Under the pieces are notes generated by a model. That model was given only the letters and a program-made list of their open reading frames with translations. It ran no database searches and was not told the DNA's origin. Below, piece by piece: positions 34,698-41,225 of a stretch of DNA of 64,000 nt. The stretch comes from Spirosoma endbachense. Lineage in GTDB: Bacteria > Bacteroidota > Bacteroidia > Cytophagales > Spirosomataceae. The position numbers were made by a program, and so were the translations under genes. Location: positions 5,964,968 through 6,028,967 of the forward strand of contig NZ_CP045997.1 of the NCBI RefSeq assembly GCF_010233585.1. The letters run 5' to 3'. The number at the start of each line of letters is the position of its first letter. The first letter of the stretch is position 1.

Positions 34698-34740
34698 AAA
34701 CATAAGTACTCCTAAATATAATTTAGGAGTACTTATGTTT
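34698..34740. repeat. Perfect 20-bp palindrome downstream of hicB
   Basis: AAACATAAGTACTCCTAAAT (34698-34717), loop ATA, ATTTAGGAGTACTTATGTTT (34721-34740). It contains the first ATG (34735) of the next frame within its right arm, together with an AGGAG. It could be a terminator of hicAB, an operator, or an RNA hairpin that hides the start codon. There is no T-run. Confidence 0.65.
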
Positions 34741-34761
34741 GAACTATTCTTTTCCCACACC

Positions 34762-35814
34762 ATGAGCGATGAGATAGTTATAGAACCGGATAGCGAGGAT
34801 AATTCCGGCAAGAAAGCACTACCCGAAAAGGTAAGCTTGGAGCAGTATAAAGCATGGCTTTATTTGATGAAGCAAACTAGAGATACTGACATTAAATTAT
34901 ATGATAACAACAAAATATTTATTTTAAATGATATAACAGATTTAGACGCCAGAATTGCTGAAAAATTAAGGTTGACAGACAACCTAACATTAACGGTTAA
35001 AATTGTCGTTTCGCTTTCTAATAAGGAAGTAAAAAGTTTTGGTACTTGGGAAGCGTTTAAAACGCATAATTGGCAAAGTATCAATTCTCAAGTGGAATCA
35101 ATGGTCCTTGACTGGGACTTTTCCGTTCTAATACCGCAGCAAAAGACACTTCCTCAGACTCATACGTTAAAGATTCGAATTGGAAGCGAGCTTCGTCCCA
35201 GCGAGTTTTTTCACGTTGTAATGAATGGAGGAGAAGATTTTGAAATTTCAGAAGTAACCTCTCAAATGATATGTAAGGTTGACTTCATTAATAGTGTGTT
35301 AGCAAGCGAATATCTGAATTTAGTTTCTGATTGGTATGAAGGGCTCTCTAAAAATGAGCCTACCAGTTCATTAGTTACCTTTTTTAAAAATAACAGGCGC
35401 AGGATACGCTCTGGTATTACGGTCTTGGCATTAGTAACAGGGGTTATAATTTTAAATATTGGCTTTAAAGCAGCGATTAATTATCTAGGATCCCAAAGTA
35501 TTTCGCAAGTATCAAAGTGGTTTTTTGCCTTCTTAACTAGTTCAGTTCCATTTTTATATATAGCCTATTTAATTGGAGATTATTATACAGACTCTATCAA
35601 CGATATTGTTTTCAAATTTAAAGAAAGTCCTATTTTTAGAATAACCCGTGGAGATATAAGTAAAGTAGCTGAATATAAGGCAGCTAACAATAAATTCATA
35701 ATAGATATTCGAAATAAGCTTATTGTTTCATTAATAGCTAGCGGGATTATTCTTTTCTTTGGAACCTTCATACCAGATCTAATTAAAAAGGTAGTAAGCT
35801 TCTGGCTACATTAA
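34762..35814 (+). CDS. Unknown membrane protein beside hicAB
   Basis: A 350-residue protein that I do not recognise. The N-terminal ~200 residues are soluble and mixed (LYDNNKIFILNDITDLDARI; LPQTHTLKIRIGSELRPSEF), which could be a sensor or enzymatic domain. Three membrane spans follow, near residues 215-235 (TVLALVTGVIILNIGF), 258-275 (FFAFLTSSVPFLYIAYLIG) and 325-345 (LIVSLIASGIILFFGTF), with a charged cytoplasmic loop between the second and third. ATG 34762 is preferred; the upstream ATG at 34735 lies inside the palindrome arm. The gene is AT-rich like its neighbours and sits in the accessory cluster. A soluble domain plus a few spans resembles membrane-acting defence effectors, but that is conjecture. 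Confidence 0.6.
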   Translation: MSDEIVIEPDSEDNSGKKALPEKVSLEQYKAWLYLMKQTRDTDIKLYDNNKIFILNDITDLDARIAEKLRLTDNLTLTVKIVVSLSNKEVKSFGTWEAFKTHNWQSINSQVESMVLDWDFSVLIPQQKTLPQTHTLKIRIGSELRPSEFFHVVMNGGEDFEISEVTSQMICKVDFINSVLASEYLNLVSDWYEGLSKNEPTSSLVTFFKNNRRRIRSGITVLALVTGVIILNIGFKAAINYLGSQSISQVSKWFFAFLTSSVPFLYIAYLIGDYYTDSINDIVFKFKESPIFRITRGDISKVAEYKAANNKFIIDIRNKLIVSLIASGIILFFGTFIPDLIKKVVSFWLH

Positions 35815-35901
35815 TTACAAAAATGCGAACAATCTCTTCAGGTTGCTGGAAAATTGGCTATATTAAAACAACCAAAGAGCATCCTCAATTTATGTAGATA
35901 A

Positions 35902-37179
35902 TTAGAATGTTGGAAACCGGTGAATTTTATCATCGTCAGCCAGACGAATGCCTAGATCACGCAAATACTCGATTGTCTGTTTGATATCCGAGTGGCGGGC
36001 CTGCTGGCGGATCAGATCGATGTCTTTGGTGGCATTCCAGAGAGCGATCGCACCGGTATGTTTCCAGGAATACATATCGTGTCCCGAGCCAACCAGGTTC
36101 ATTTTCTCCAACACCTTGATGTGCCGCCTGTAAAAGTATTTATTGCCCACCATGGTCGGACCCGGCTGGCCACCGGCTGAAAAGACATAGTAATGCCCAG
36201 GATAGTCCCGGATCTTTTGCTCCTGTATCAACAGCTCCAGTGGCAACGGAATATCCACATACTCCCCCTCATTGGTTTTGGCCGAGTTGCCCGTCACGTA
36301 TATAATCTTGGTTCGCACATCACGCACCCTTAGCCGGCGCAGCTCCTCATGGGGCCGCATCAGCGTGTAGTACATCCACCTACAAAAGGTGAGCAGGTAA
36401 TGCTGATCCGTCTGCTCGCAGAGCTCTCGATACTCTTTTTGCTGAATAGTTGAGTAGGACTGGTGCTTGTTCTGCACCTGGGGCAATTTGCTGATATCCT
36501 CGAAGGGGTTGCCCAGCTTTTTGAGCTTACGAGTGCGATCCAGATCGATGAAGTAATTAAAAAAGGTACAGACAAAGCCCTTGGTATTATTGCGGGTTCG
36601 GTTGGACAGTCCCTTGATGGTGATCAGCTCTGTTAAGAATTCGCGGGCATCGATGTCCGAAAATTCGCCCAGGCGCAGGTTGGGCCGATCGGTGCGTTCC
36701 AGATACTCCAGCAGAGCCATTACAGCGGTTCGATAGGACTTCAGCGTATTGGTGCTGTGTGCCTTGGCCGTAAAGCGAATGTAGATATCAACAGCCTGGT
36801 GAATGGGCAGACTCGGTGAGATGACAGGCTCGACATCGACTTTAAGCTTAGCGATCACCTGGGGCTTGAAATCTTTGGGCTTTCTGCCGACAAAGTGTTT
36901 GCCGTCAAGCAGGGGTTTGAGCTCCTGCATCACGGACTTGGCATCCTCGAGCCGGGCCTCGACGGTATCCCCTTTGAGGATGATTCGCTTTCGGATGATA
37001 GTGTTTTTATCAAAGCTCCAGATGCCGTAAACCACGCACCATTGCTTCGACAAATCGTTGTCTTTAGGCCTGGAAATTTTGGCCGCTTTCCAGGGCAGAT
37101 CACCCTGCTCAAAACCGCTATTCATGGTTTTGTCCAACTTTTTTTGCCATTGCTTTGCCATTTTTGACTTTTTTGCCAC
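35902..37179 (-). CDS. Tyrosine recombinase of the ssrA-integrated element
   Basis: A 425-residue phage-integrase-family protein. It would insert and excise the element at the end of ssrA. Seen: a basic N-terminus, a SAM-like core-binding domain (IHQAVDIYIRFTAKAHSTNT), and a catalytic domain with YTLMRPHEEL (first Arg), SAKTNEG (Lys), YSWKHTG (box II, with Lys where Arg is common), RQQARHSD and the nucleophile Tyr of EYLRDLG. The reading frame begins at GTG 37179, inside the hairpin that also ends ssrA; ATG 37161 is an alternative start. Its 5' end is only 42 bases from the tmRNA 3' end, the usual arrangement for an integrase and its att site. Confidence 0.88.
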   Translation of the reverse strand: MAKKSKMAKQWQKKLDKTMNSGFEQGDLPWKAAKISRPKDNDLSKQWCVVYGIWSFDKNTIIRKRIILKGDTVEARLEDAKSVMQELKPLLDGKHFVGRKPKDFKPQVIAKLKVDVEPVISPSLPIHQAVDIYIRFTAKAHSTNTLKSYRTAVMALLEYLERTDRPNLRLGEFSDIDAREFLTELITIKGLSNRTRNNTKGFVCTFFNYFIDLDRTRKLKKLGNPFEDISKLPQVQNKHQSYSTIQQKEYRELCEQTDQHYLLTFCRWMYYTLMRPHEELRRLRVRDVRTKIIYVTGNSAKTNEGEYVDIPLPLELLIQEQKIRDYPGHYYVFSAGGQPGPTMVGNKYFYRRHIKVLEKMNLVGSGHDMYSWKHTGAIALWNATKDIDLIRQQARHSDIKQTIEYLRDLGIRLADDDKIHRFPTF

Positions 37180-37180
37180 A

Positions 37181-37218
37181 AAAAAGCCCGTAAATCATTG
37201 ACTTACAGGCTTTTAAGA
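37181..37218 (-). terminator. ssrA terminator
   Basis: On the minus strand, AAAAGCCTGTAA, loop, TTTACGGGCTTTTTT: a G-C stem with a T-run directly after the tmRNA gene. It overlaps the start region of the integrase gene. Confidence 0.8.
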
Positions 37219-37250
37219 GGTGGAGACGGAGAGATTCGAACTCTCGTCCA
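37219..37250. other. Candidate attachment site (ssrA 3' end)
   Basis: The acceptor and T-arm part of ssrA (GAGATTCGAACTCTC) adjoins the integrase gene. Many elements integrate at this sequence and restore the gene. I searched for a second copy by eye and saw none, so the other att site is probably left of the window. Confidence 0.5.
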
Positions 37251-37592
37251 GTCAAGGAAACCAACGTGCTTTCTACATGCTTAGGTACCCTTAGAATTGT
37301 CGGGAATCAGCCCGGTGTGTACCAGACCAAGCCTCATCCGTAGGTGCTTGTGTCTTACTCGGCCGTTAACACCATAAACCGAGCCAGCGCTGCGAGTCGA
37401 TGCCTCCTGATCCAGCCAGCAGCACGTAGGCCGGGGAGACAATGGCTATTGCTTAATCCTCCGGATTAGGCAGCCATGGCGTAGTTATATTCGCCAGTTA
37501 TTCTTGTGACGATTTGTTTGGGTCGGGAACTATCGACAACTCCCGGCATGCTTACCCGCGACCTCAGCAAGCTGTCAATTCCGGTCGTCCCC
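37219..37592 (-). ncRNA. ssrA: Transfer-messenger RNA (ssrA)
   Basis: tmRNA, about 374 bases, rescues stalled ribosomes and tags the unfinished protein. Read on the minus strand, the 5' end GGGGACG pairs with CGTCTCC near the 3' end to form the acceptor stem. The T-arm GAGAGTTCGAATCTC lies just before the 3' end. The open frame reads GGC GAA TAT AAC TAC GCC ATG GCT GCC TAA, i.e. a tag ending GEYNYAMAA; related Bacteroidota tags begin with G and end AMAA or ALAA. CC but not the full CCA appears to be encoded, so CCA completion is probably enzymatic. It is intact and serves as the integration site for the element to the left. Confidence 0.9.
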
Positions 37593-37761
37593 AAATGACT
37601 CCCGCTATGGGCGTGTATCAGTAAACCACCCTATAGGCAATTTAGTTCTGGCTCCGATACAATAATCTATAGCTTTTATGCTAACTTTATTAAACTAATT
37701 CGCCTTTAGTTAGTTATGCCGCTACCCGACTTCCTCTTCCTATCCGTATGTACAAATTCTA

Positions 37762-38403
37762 ATGACTACCACCCCCTTCGAAACGAACCTTTATCAGCAT
37801 CTGACCCCGTTTTTTGCGGAGCATGCGTATGCGTTGTTGCCTGAAAAAAAACAGTATCGCCGAACAACAGCCATTGGGTTTCAGAACGTCCTTTTGTCGC
37901 CATCGTTCTATGGTGAAGAAACTATGCTGGAGGTTAATTTTGGGTGTCGAAATGACCAGGTTGAGCAGATAGCCCAGCAGTTTCTAAATAACCTGCCCGA
38001 TTACCGGCCCGATGCCAATACGCTCATCGTTTCTATTGGTAAGTTTAACGGATTTCAGTATTTCCGCTACAAAGTCCATTCCGATGAGGAACTAGTCGAT
38101 ATCTGTGATCAGATCGAGCAGTTTTTCGCCACAAAGGGTTTTAATTTCCTGGATAATGCCTGCACGCTTTCTACCCTTGATCGGTTGCTGAACGAACACC
38201 CCAGCCAGCCCTGTCAATATGTTTATAATCAGGCGCACCGATGCTATAAAGGCCTGATTGCTGCCCAACTCAATCATAATCCTCACTTTGACGGACTTAT
38301 TGACAGTTACCGGCATCTGCTCATCCGCCAGACGCAGAACCCCTATGAGCAACTACACTTTGAGCGCCTGATTTCTTATTTACAGCATTATTCGGCCAAT
38401 TAA
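37762..38403 (+). CDS. Conserved hypothetical protein
   Basis: A 213-residue soluble protein with the sequence YRRTTAIGFQNVLLSPSFYG and a pattern of beta strands followed by helices (LVDICDQIEQFFATKGFNFL). It resembles DUF4304-like proteins in its first half. Function unknown. It is the first gene on the host side of ssrA and converges on the hydrolase gene, 21 bases apart. Confidence 0.6.
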   Translation: MTTTPFETNLYQHLTPFFAEHAYALLPEKKQYRRTTAIGFQNVLLSPSFYGEETMLEVNFGCRNDQVEQIAQQFLNNLPDYRPDANTLIVSIGKFNGFQYFRYKVHSDEELVDICDQIEQFFATKGFNFLDNACTLSTLDRLLNEHPSQPCQYVYNQAHRCYKGLIAAQLNHNPHFDGLIDSYRHLLIRQTQNPYEQLHFERLISYLQHYSAN

Positions 38404-38424
38404 AGCGGTAGAAATTCCTTTATC

Positions 38425-39399
38425 TTACAGCTTCACAAACGCAGCAATGGCCATAGCCAGGCCCGGAGTAAGAGGTAGATCTGGATCAGTGTATGTTTTC
38501 AGATTAGCCATCTGGTCATCACCAGCAATGTCTTTTAAGGTATGGGTCATCTGATCGAACAGGACTAGTTTATCAGTTGGCCGGGCTGCTTTCAACTTTT
38601 CGGCATCGTCTACTTTCACCTGCAAATCGCGTTTACCCTGAATAATCAGAACGGGTATCGCCAACGCTTTGAGCTGCTCTGCCGGGTCGTATTTCATCCA
38701 GGAGATCATATAGGGTTGTACGCTGGGGCGAAACATTTGCCTGACTGCGGGAATATTGGTTGGTAGCGTCGACAGTGTGAAGCCCGCCTTTAGCGAATCA
38801 AGCGCCTTAAATGTCTGCTCCTTATCAACAGCAGCCAATTGCATACCCAATTGTGTTTTCAGCTTGGCTGCAATATTATCGCCCGATCCGGCCACCGATA
38901 TAAACGCATCGGCATTTGCCCTTTTTGCCGCGACCATGCCAATTAAGGAACCTTCGCTATGTCCCAGCACGACTACTTTGGAGAATCGTTTATCCGACTT
39001 CAATTGCTGTAGAAAACCCACGGCATCTGTGATGTACGTATCAAAGCGCAAATCCTCTTCTTTGGCCGTTAAGAGGATACTCTTGCCTGAAAAACGCTTA
39101 TCGTACCGTGCTACAGCAATTCCTTTTCTCACCAGACTATCACTAAGCAATCTGTATGTCCCTGCTTTCATCGTCCCCAGATTGGCGATCGGTGCGGGAC
39201 TGTTACCGTCTCGATCCGTCGGTCCCGAACCGGCAATGATCAATACAACTGGTATTGGCCCCTTCAGGTTAGCTGGAAGTGCTAGTGTACCTCCAAGTGT
39301 GAATGCATCTGCTTTGAGTTGAATTGGTTCTTCGGATTGAGCCAGTACACGCAGGGCTGTAAGAATCAGAAAAATGGTGGAAAGCAATAAACGATACAT
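38425..39399 (-). CDS. Exported alpha/beta hydrolase
   Basis: A 324-residue hydrolase with a signal peptide (VLAQSEEP). Nucleophile elbow GHSEG, the acid-loop candidate IIQGKRDLQV and the His in MTHTLKDI complete a catalytic triad of the dienelactone hydrolase/serine peptidase S9-like alpha/beta fold. An oxyanion region IAGSGPTDRDG is visible. Substrate unknown, probably an ester or peptide in the periplasm. It lies in the same direction as the sdpI-like and sdpR-like genes (gap of 24 bases), so the three may form an operon. Confidence 0.85.
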   Translation of the reverse strand: MYRLLLSTIFLILTALRVLAQSEEPIQLKADAFTLGGTLALPANLKGPIPVVLIIAGSGPTDRDGNSPAPIANLGTMKAGTYRLLSDSLVRKGIAVARYDKRFSGKSILLTAKEEDLRFDTYITDAVGFLQQLKSDKRFSKVVVLGHSEGSLIGMVAAKRANADAFISVAGSGDNIAAKLKTQLGMQLAAVDKEQTFKALDSLKAGFTLSTLPTNIPAVRQMFRPSVQPYMISWMKYDPAEQLKALAIPVLIIQGKRDLQVKVDDAEKLKAARPTDKLVLFDQMTHTLKDIAGDDQMANLKTYTDPDLPLTPGLAMAIAAFVKL

Positions 39400-39423
39400 T
39401 GATCCAGAAATTAGTATGACTGA

Positions 39424-40086
39424 TTAATTAAGCTGGCGAGTCTTTTCCTGCCGAAAGTAGATGTAGGAATACACGACGGGAATAAGTAGCGTAATCATCA
39501 TAATACCAACCACTACGCCTGCTGTATAGGGCATTGGCACAACGATAGCCATCAGGGCGCTTAATAAGCCACCAGCAACCATCAGTCGTCCACCCATCTG
39601 GTGCGTTTTTCGCCAAACAATTTCATTGCCAAGCGTCCAGGGGGTACGAATACCAACAAGCCAATTGGGCTTGATCGTGGTCAGGTAGTTTCCTATGCCA
39701 GCCAGCATCAGACTAATCAGGGCAAGCAATAAACTCACCAGCATTTTCTGGTTAGTCTGGTGCCCGGCCATATACCACAGCCAACCCGTAATGACGGCCA
39801 TCGTCAGGGTGATGACTAGCCGGATTTTTTGAAAGTTAGACGACTGACGTTGCCTTTTAGGATCGATCGCTGGTAAAAAGCGTAATAAAAGATAGAGCAA
39901 TAAAGACATCCCGCCCATCAGTAAAGCAGCCGTTTCTTTCCGCACCCAGTCGTCAGGCTTTCCGAGCAGGTCATAATGAATGGCGATTTCAGCCGGTAAT
40001 TGATTCCAGATGATCCCCAGATAGATAAAGGGAGTTATCAGCAATAGAATCAGAACAATCTCAGCTACTGTGGAATTTGGTTTCAT
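39424..40086 (-). CDS. SdpI/DUF1648-family membrane protein
   Basis: A 220-residue membrane protein of the SdpI immunity family with about six spans and an N-terminal DUF1648 region (LPAEIAIHYDLLGKPDDW). In Bacillus, SdpI protects against the SdpC toxin and recruits the repressor SdpR. Here it follows an SdpR-like ArsR gene (15-base gap), so this is an sdpRI-like pair, but no SdpC toxin gene was seen. The role is inferred. Confidence 0.8.
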   Translation of the reverse strand: MKPNSTVAEIVLILLLITPFIYLGIIWNQLPAEIAIHYDLLGKPDDWVRKETAALLMGGMSLLLYLLLRFLPAIDPKRQRQSSNFQKIRLVITLTMAVITGWLWYMAGHQTNQKMLVSLLLALISLMLAGIGNYLTTIKPNWLVGIRTPWTLGNEIVWRKTHQMGGRLMVAGGLLSALMAIVVPMPYTAGVVVGIMMITLLIPVVYSYIYFRQEKTRQLN

Positions 40087-40101
40087 GATTGATAAGGGAG
40101 T

Positions 40102-40413
40102 TTAACGAATCTGTTCAGGTGCTTGCTCAGTTGCATTGGTAGCGGTAGCCGGGGTTTCGTTTTTTTGAAAACTCATGAGCCACGCCAACAAATCATCCAA
40201 TACGGTCGTGTTCAGCGAATACGTAATAAACTGCCCCTGCTTTACGGATTCGACGAGGCCAGCCTGACGTAACAAGTCGAGGTGATGCGAAATGCTGGGC
40301 TTTGTCATATCGAACCGCTCGGCAATTTCACCTGCGTTAAGATCACCTTCGCGTAGGAGATCCAGTATCTGTCGGCGGGTTGGGTCATTTAAGGCTTTAA
40401 ACAGGTTATTCAT
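40102..40413 (-). CDS. ArsR/SdpR-family transcriptional repressor
   Basis: A 103-residue winged-helix repressor: LFKALNDPTRRQILDLLREG, AEIAERFDMTKPSISHHLDL and LVESVKQGQFITYSL are the standard ArsR features. There are no metal-binding Cys pairs, so it is probably not a metal sensor; the SdpI-like partner supports an SdpR type. Direct repeats ATCTAATTA at 40442 and 40466 upstream are candidate operators, implying autoregulation. Confidence 0.85.
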   Translation of the reverse strand: MNNLFKALNDPTRRQILDLLREGDLNAGEIAERFDMTKPSISHHLDLLRQAGLVESVKQGQFITYSLNTTVLDDLLAWLMSFQKNETPATATNATEQAPEQIR

Positions 40414-40441
40414 CAGCAGAAACTTAAATAGTTAGGCAAAT

Positions 40442-40474
40442 ATCTAATTATTTATTTAGACAACCATCTAATTA
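40442..40474. promoter_or_regulatory. Direct repeat ATCTAATTA, candidate operator
   Basis: Two copies (40442-40450, 40466-40474), 24 bases apart, about 30-60 bases upstream of the ArsR-type gene. The spacing is near two helical turns. Operator function is inferred. Confidence 0.4.
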
Positions 40475-40539
40475 CAAAAAAATGAGCAGAAATGATGATG
40501 AACGGTATTTGTAAAGGATGGAAGGCAGTTTGAGCTCCG

Positions 40540-41037
40540 TTACTTCTTAATTACGCTGATATTGCCGCTTCCTTCGATGTAGCATGCTTTCACAGCGGAC
40601 ACTTCATCGACGCCCTGTTCCCGAAGCATACCCGTTAACTCTTCGGCTGAGATGAGCTCTTTCTTCATGTTTTGCCGTAACATAACGCCATCTTTAATCA
40701 ACAAAACAGGATCAGGCTCCCCGATCTTGCTGAAGAATATCGACCTGTATCCCAGCCAGTTGATGGCATAATCCCAGAAAACAAGCGTACCGACCAGTAC
40801 AAACCCTTCTGTTACGGAATTGTACTCGCCCGCCATGGCATTCTGCGCAGCATCTGAAATAAGTGTGATTAACAGTAAATCGCTGATACCCAGTTGACCG
40901 GCACCCCGCCTGAAAAACCGGATGTAGAGAAAGCAGAACCAGTACGTGAGTGTTCCGCGCAACAGGATCTCCCAGAGCGACAAACCAGGAACAAACATCT
41001 TTTCCCAGTCAATAGTCCGTACCAAAATCATGTTCAT
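40540..41037 (-). CDS. DUF421 (YetF-like) membrane protein
   Basis: A 166-residue protein with three hydrophobic segments near the N-terminus (ILLRGTLTYWFCFLYIRFF, LGISDLLLITLISD, FVLVGTLVFWDYAINW), followed by a soluble domain (GEPDPVLLIKDGVMLRQNMK, ISAEELTGMLREQGV) of the DUF421/YetF type. The frame is open to 41166, but residues upstream of Met 41037 come from an intergenic inverted repeat (41087-41154), so the ATG at 41037 or 41031 is preferred. Function unknown. Confidence 0.75.
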   Translation of the reverse strand: MNMILVRTIDWEKMFVPGLSLWEILLRGTLTYWFCFLYIRFFRRGAGQLGISDLLLITLISDAAQNAMAGEYNSVTEGFVLVGTLVFWDYAINWLGYRSIFFSKIGEPDPVLLIKDGVMLRQNMKKELISAEELTGMLREQGVDEVSAVKACYIEGSGNISVIKK

Positions 41038-41086
41038 AACCTTGAGTAGTAAAATAGAATGAACCCATAGCCACCAAGGAATTTCG

Positions 41087-41154
41087 CTTGGAGCCACGGT
41101 TGGCCGTTGCCGTACCACGGTTTTATGCGCATCATTAGAAACCGTGGCTCCAAG
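41087..41154. repeat. Dispersed hairpin repeat, copy 1
   Basis: Outer arms CTTGGAGCCACGGTT (41087-41101) and AACCGTGGCTCCAAG (41140-41154) are perfect. An inner CCACGGTTT (41115-41123) also pairs with AAACCGTGG (41139-41147). The core CCACGGTT-N17-AACCGTGG is shared with copies at 53.2 and 56.5 kb. Confidence 0.7.
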
Positions 41155-41201
41155 CACAAAGGCCACAGCGTTTGTTAGATAACTACGCTGTGGCCTTTGT
41201 G
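41155..41201 (-). terminator. Hairpin after the PQQ dehydrogenase gene
   Basis: CACAAAGGCCACAGCGT (41155-41171) and ACGCTGTGGCCTTTGTG (41185-41201) are perfectly complementary. It lies 25 bases after the minus-strand stop at 41226, so termination is likely. Confidence 0.6.
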
Positions 41202-41225
41202 GCGATGGGGTCAGGTAGTTTATAA

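Noticed and set aside
1..37219. Second ssrA-end repeat marking the left boundary
   Set aside because: I looked for GATTCGAACTCTC and its complement by eye and found none in the window.
37219..37592. tRNA gene at the integration site
   Set aside because: The tRNA-like end belongs to tmRNA: there is a long intervening sequence with a tag frame, and no complete cloverleaf.
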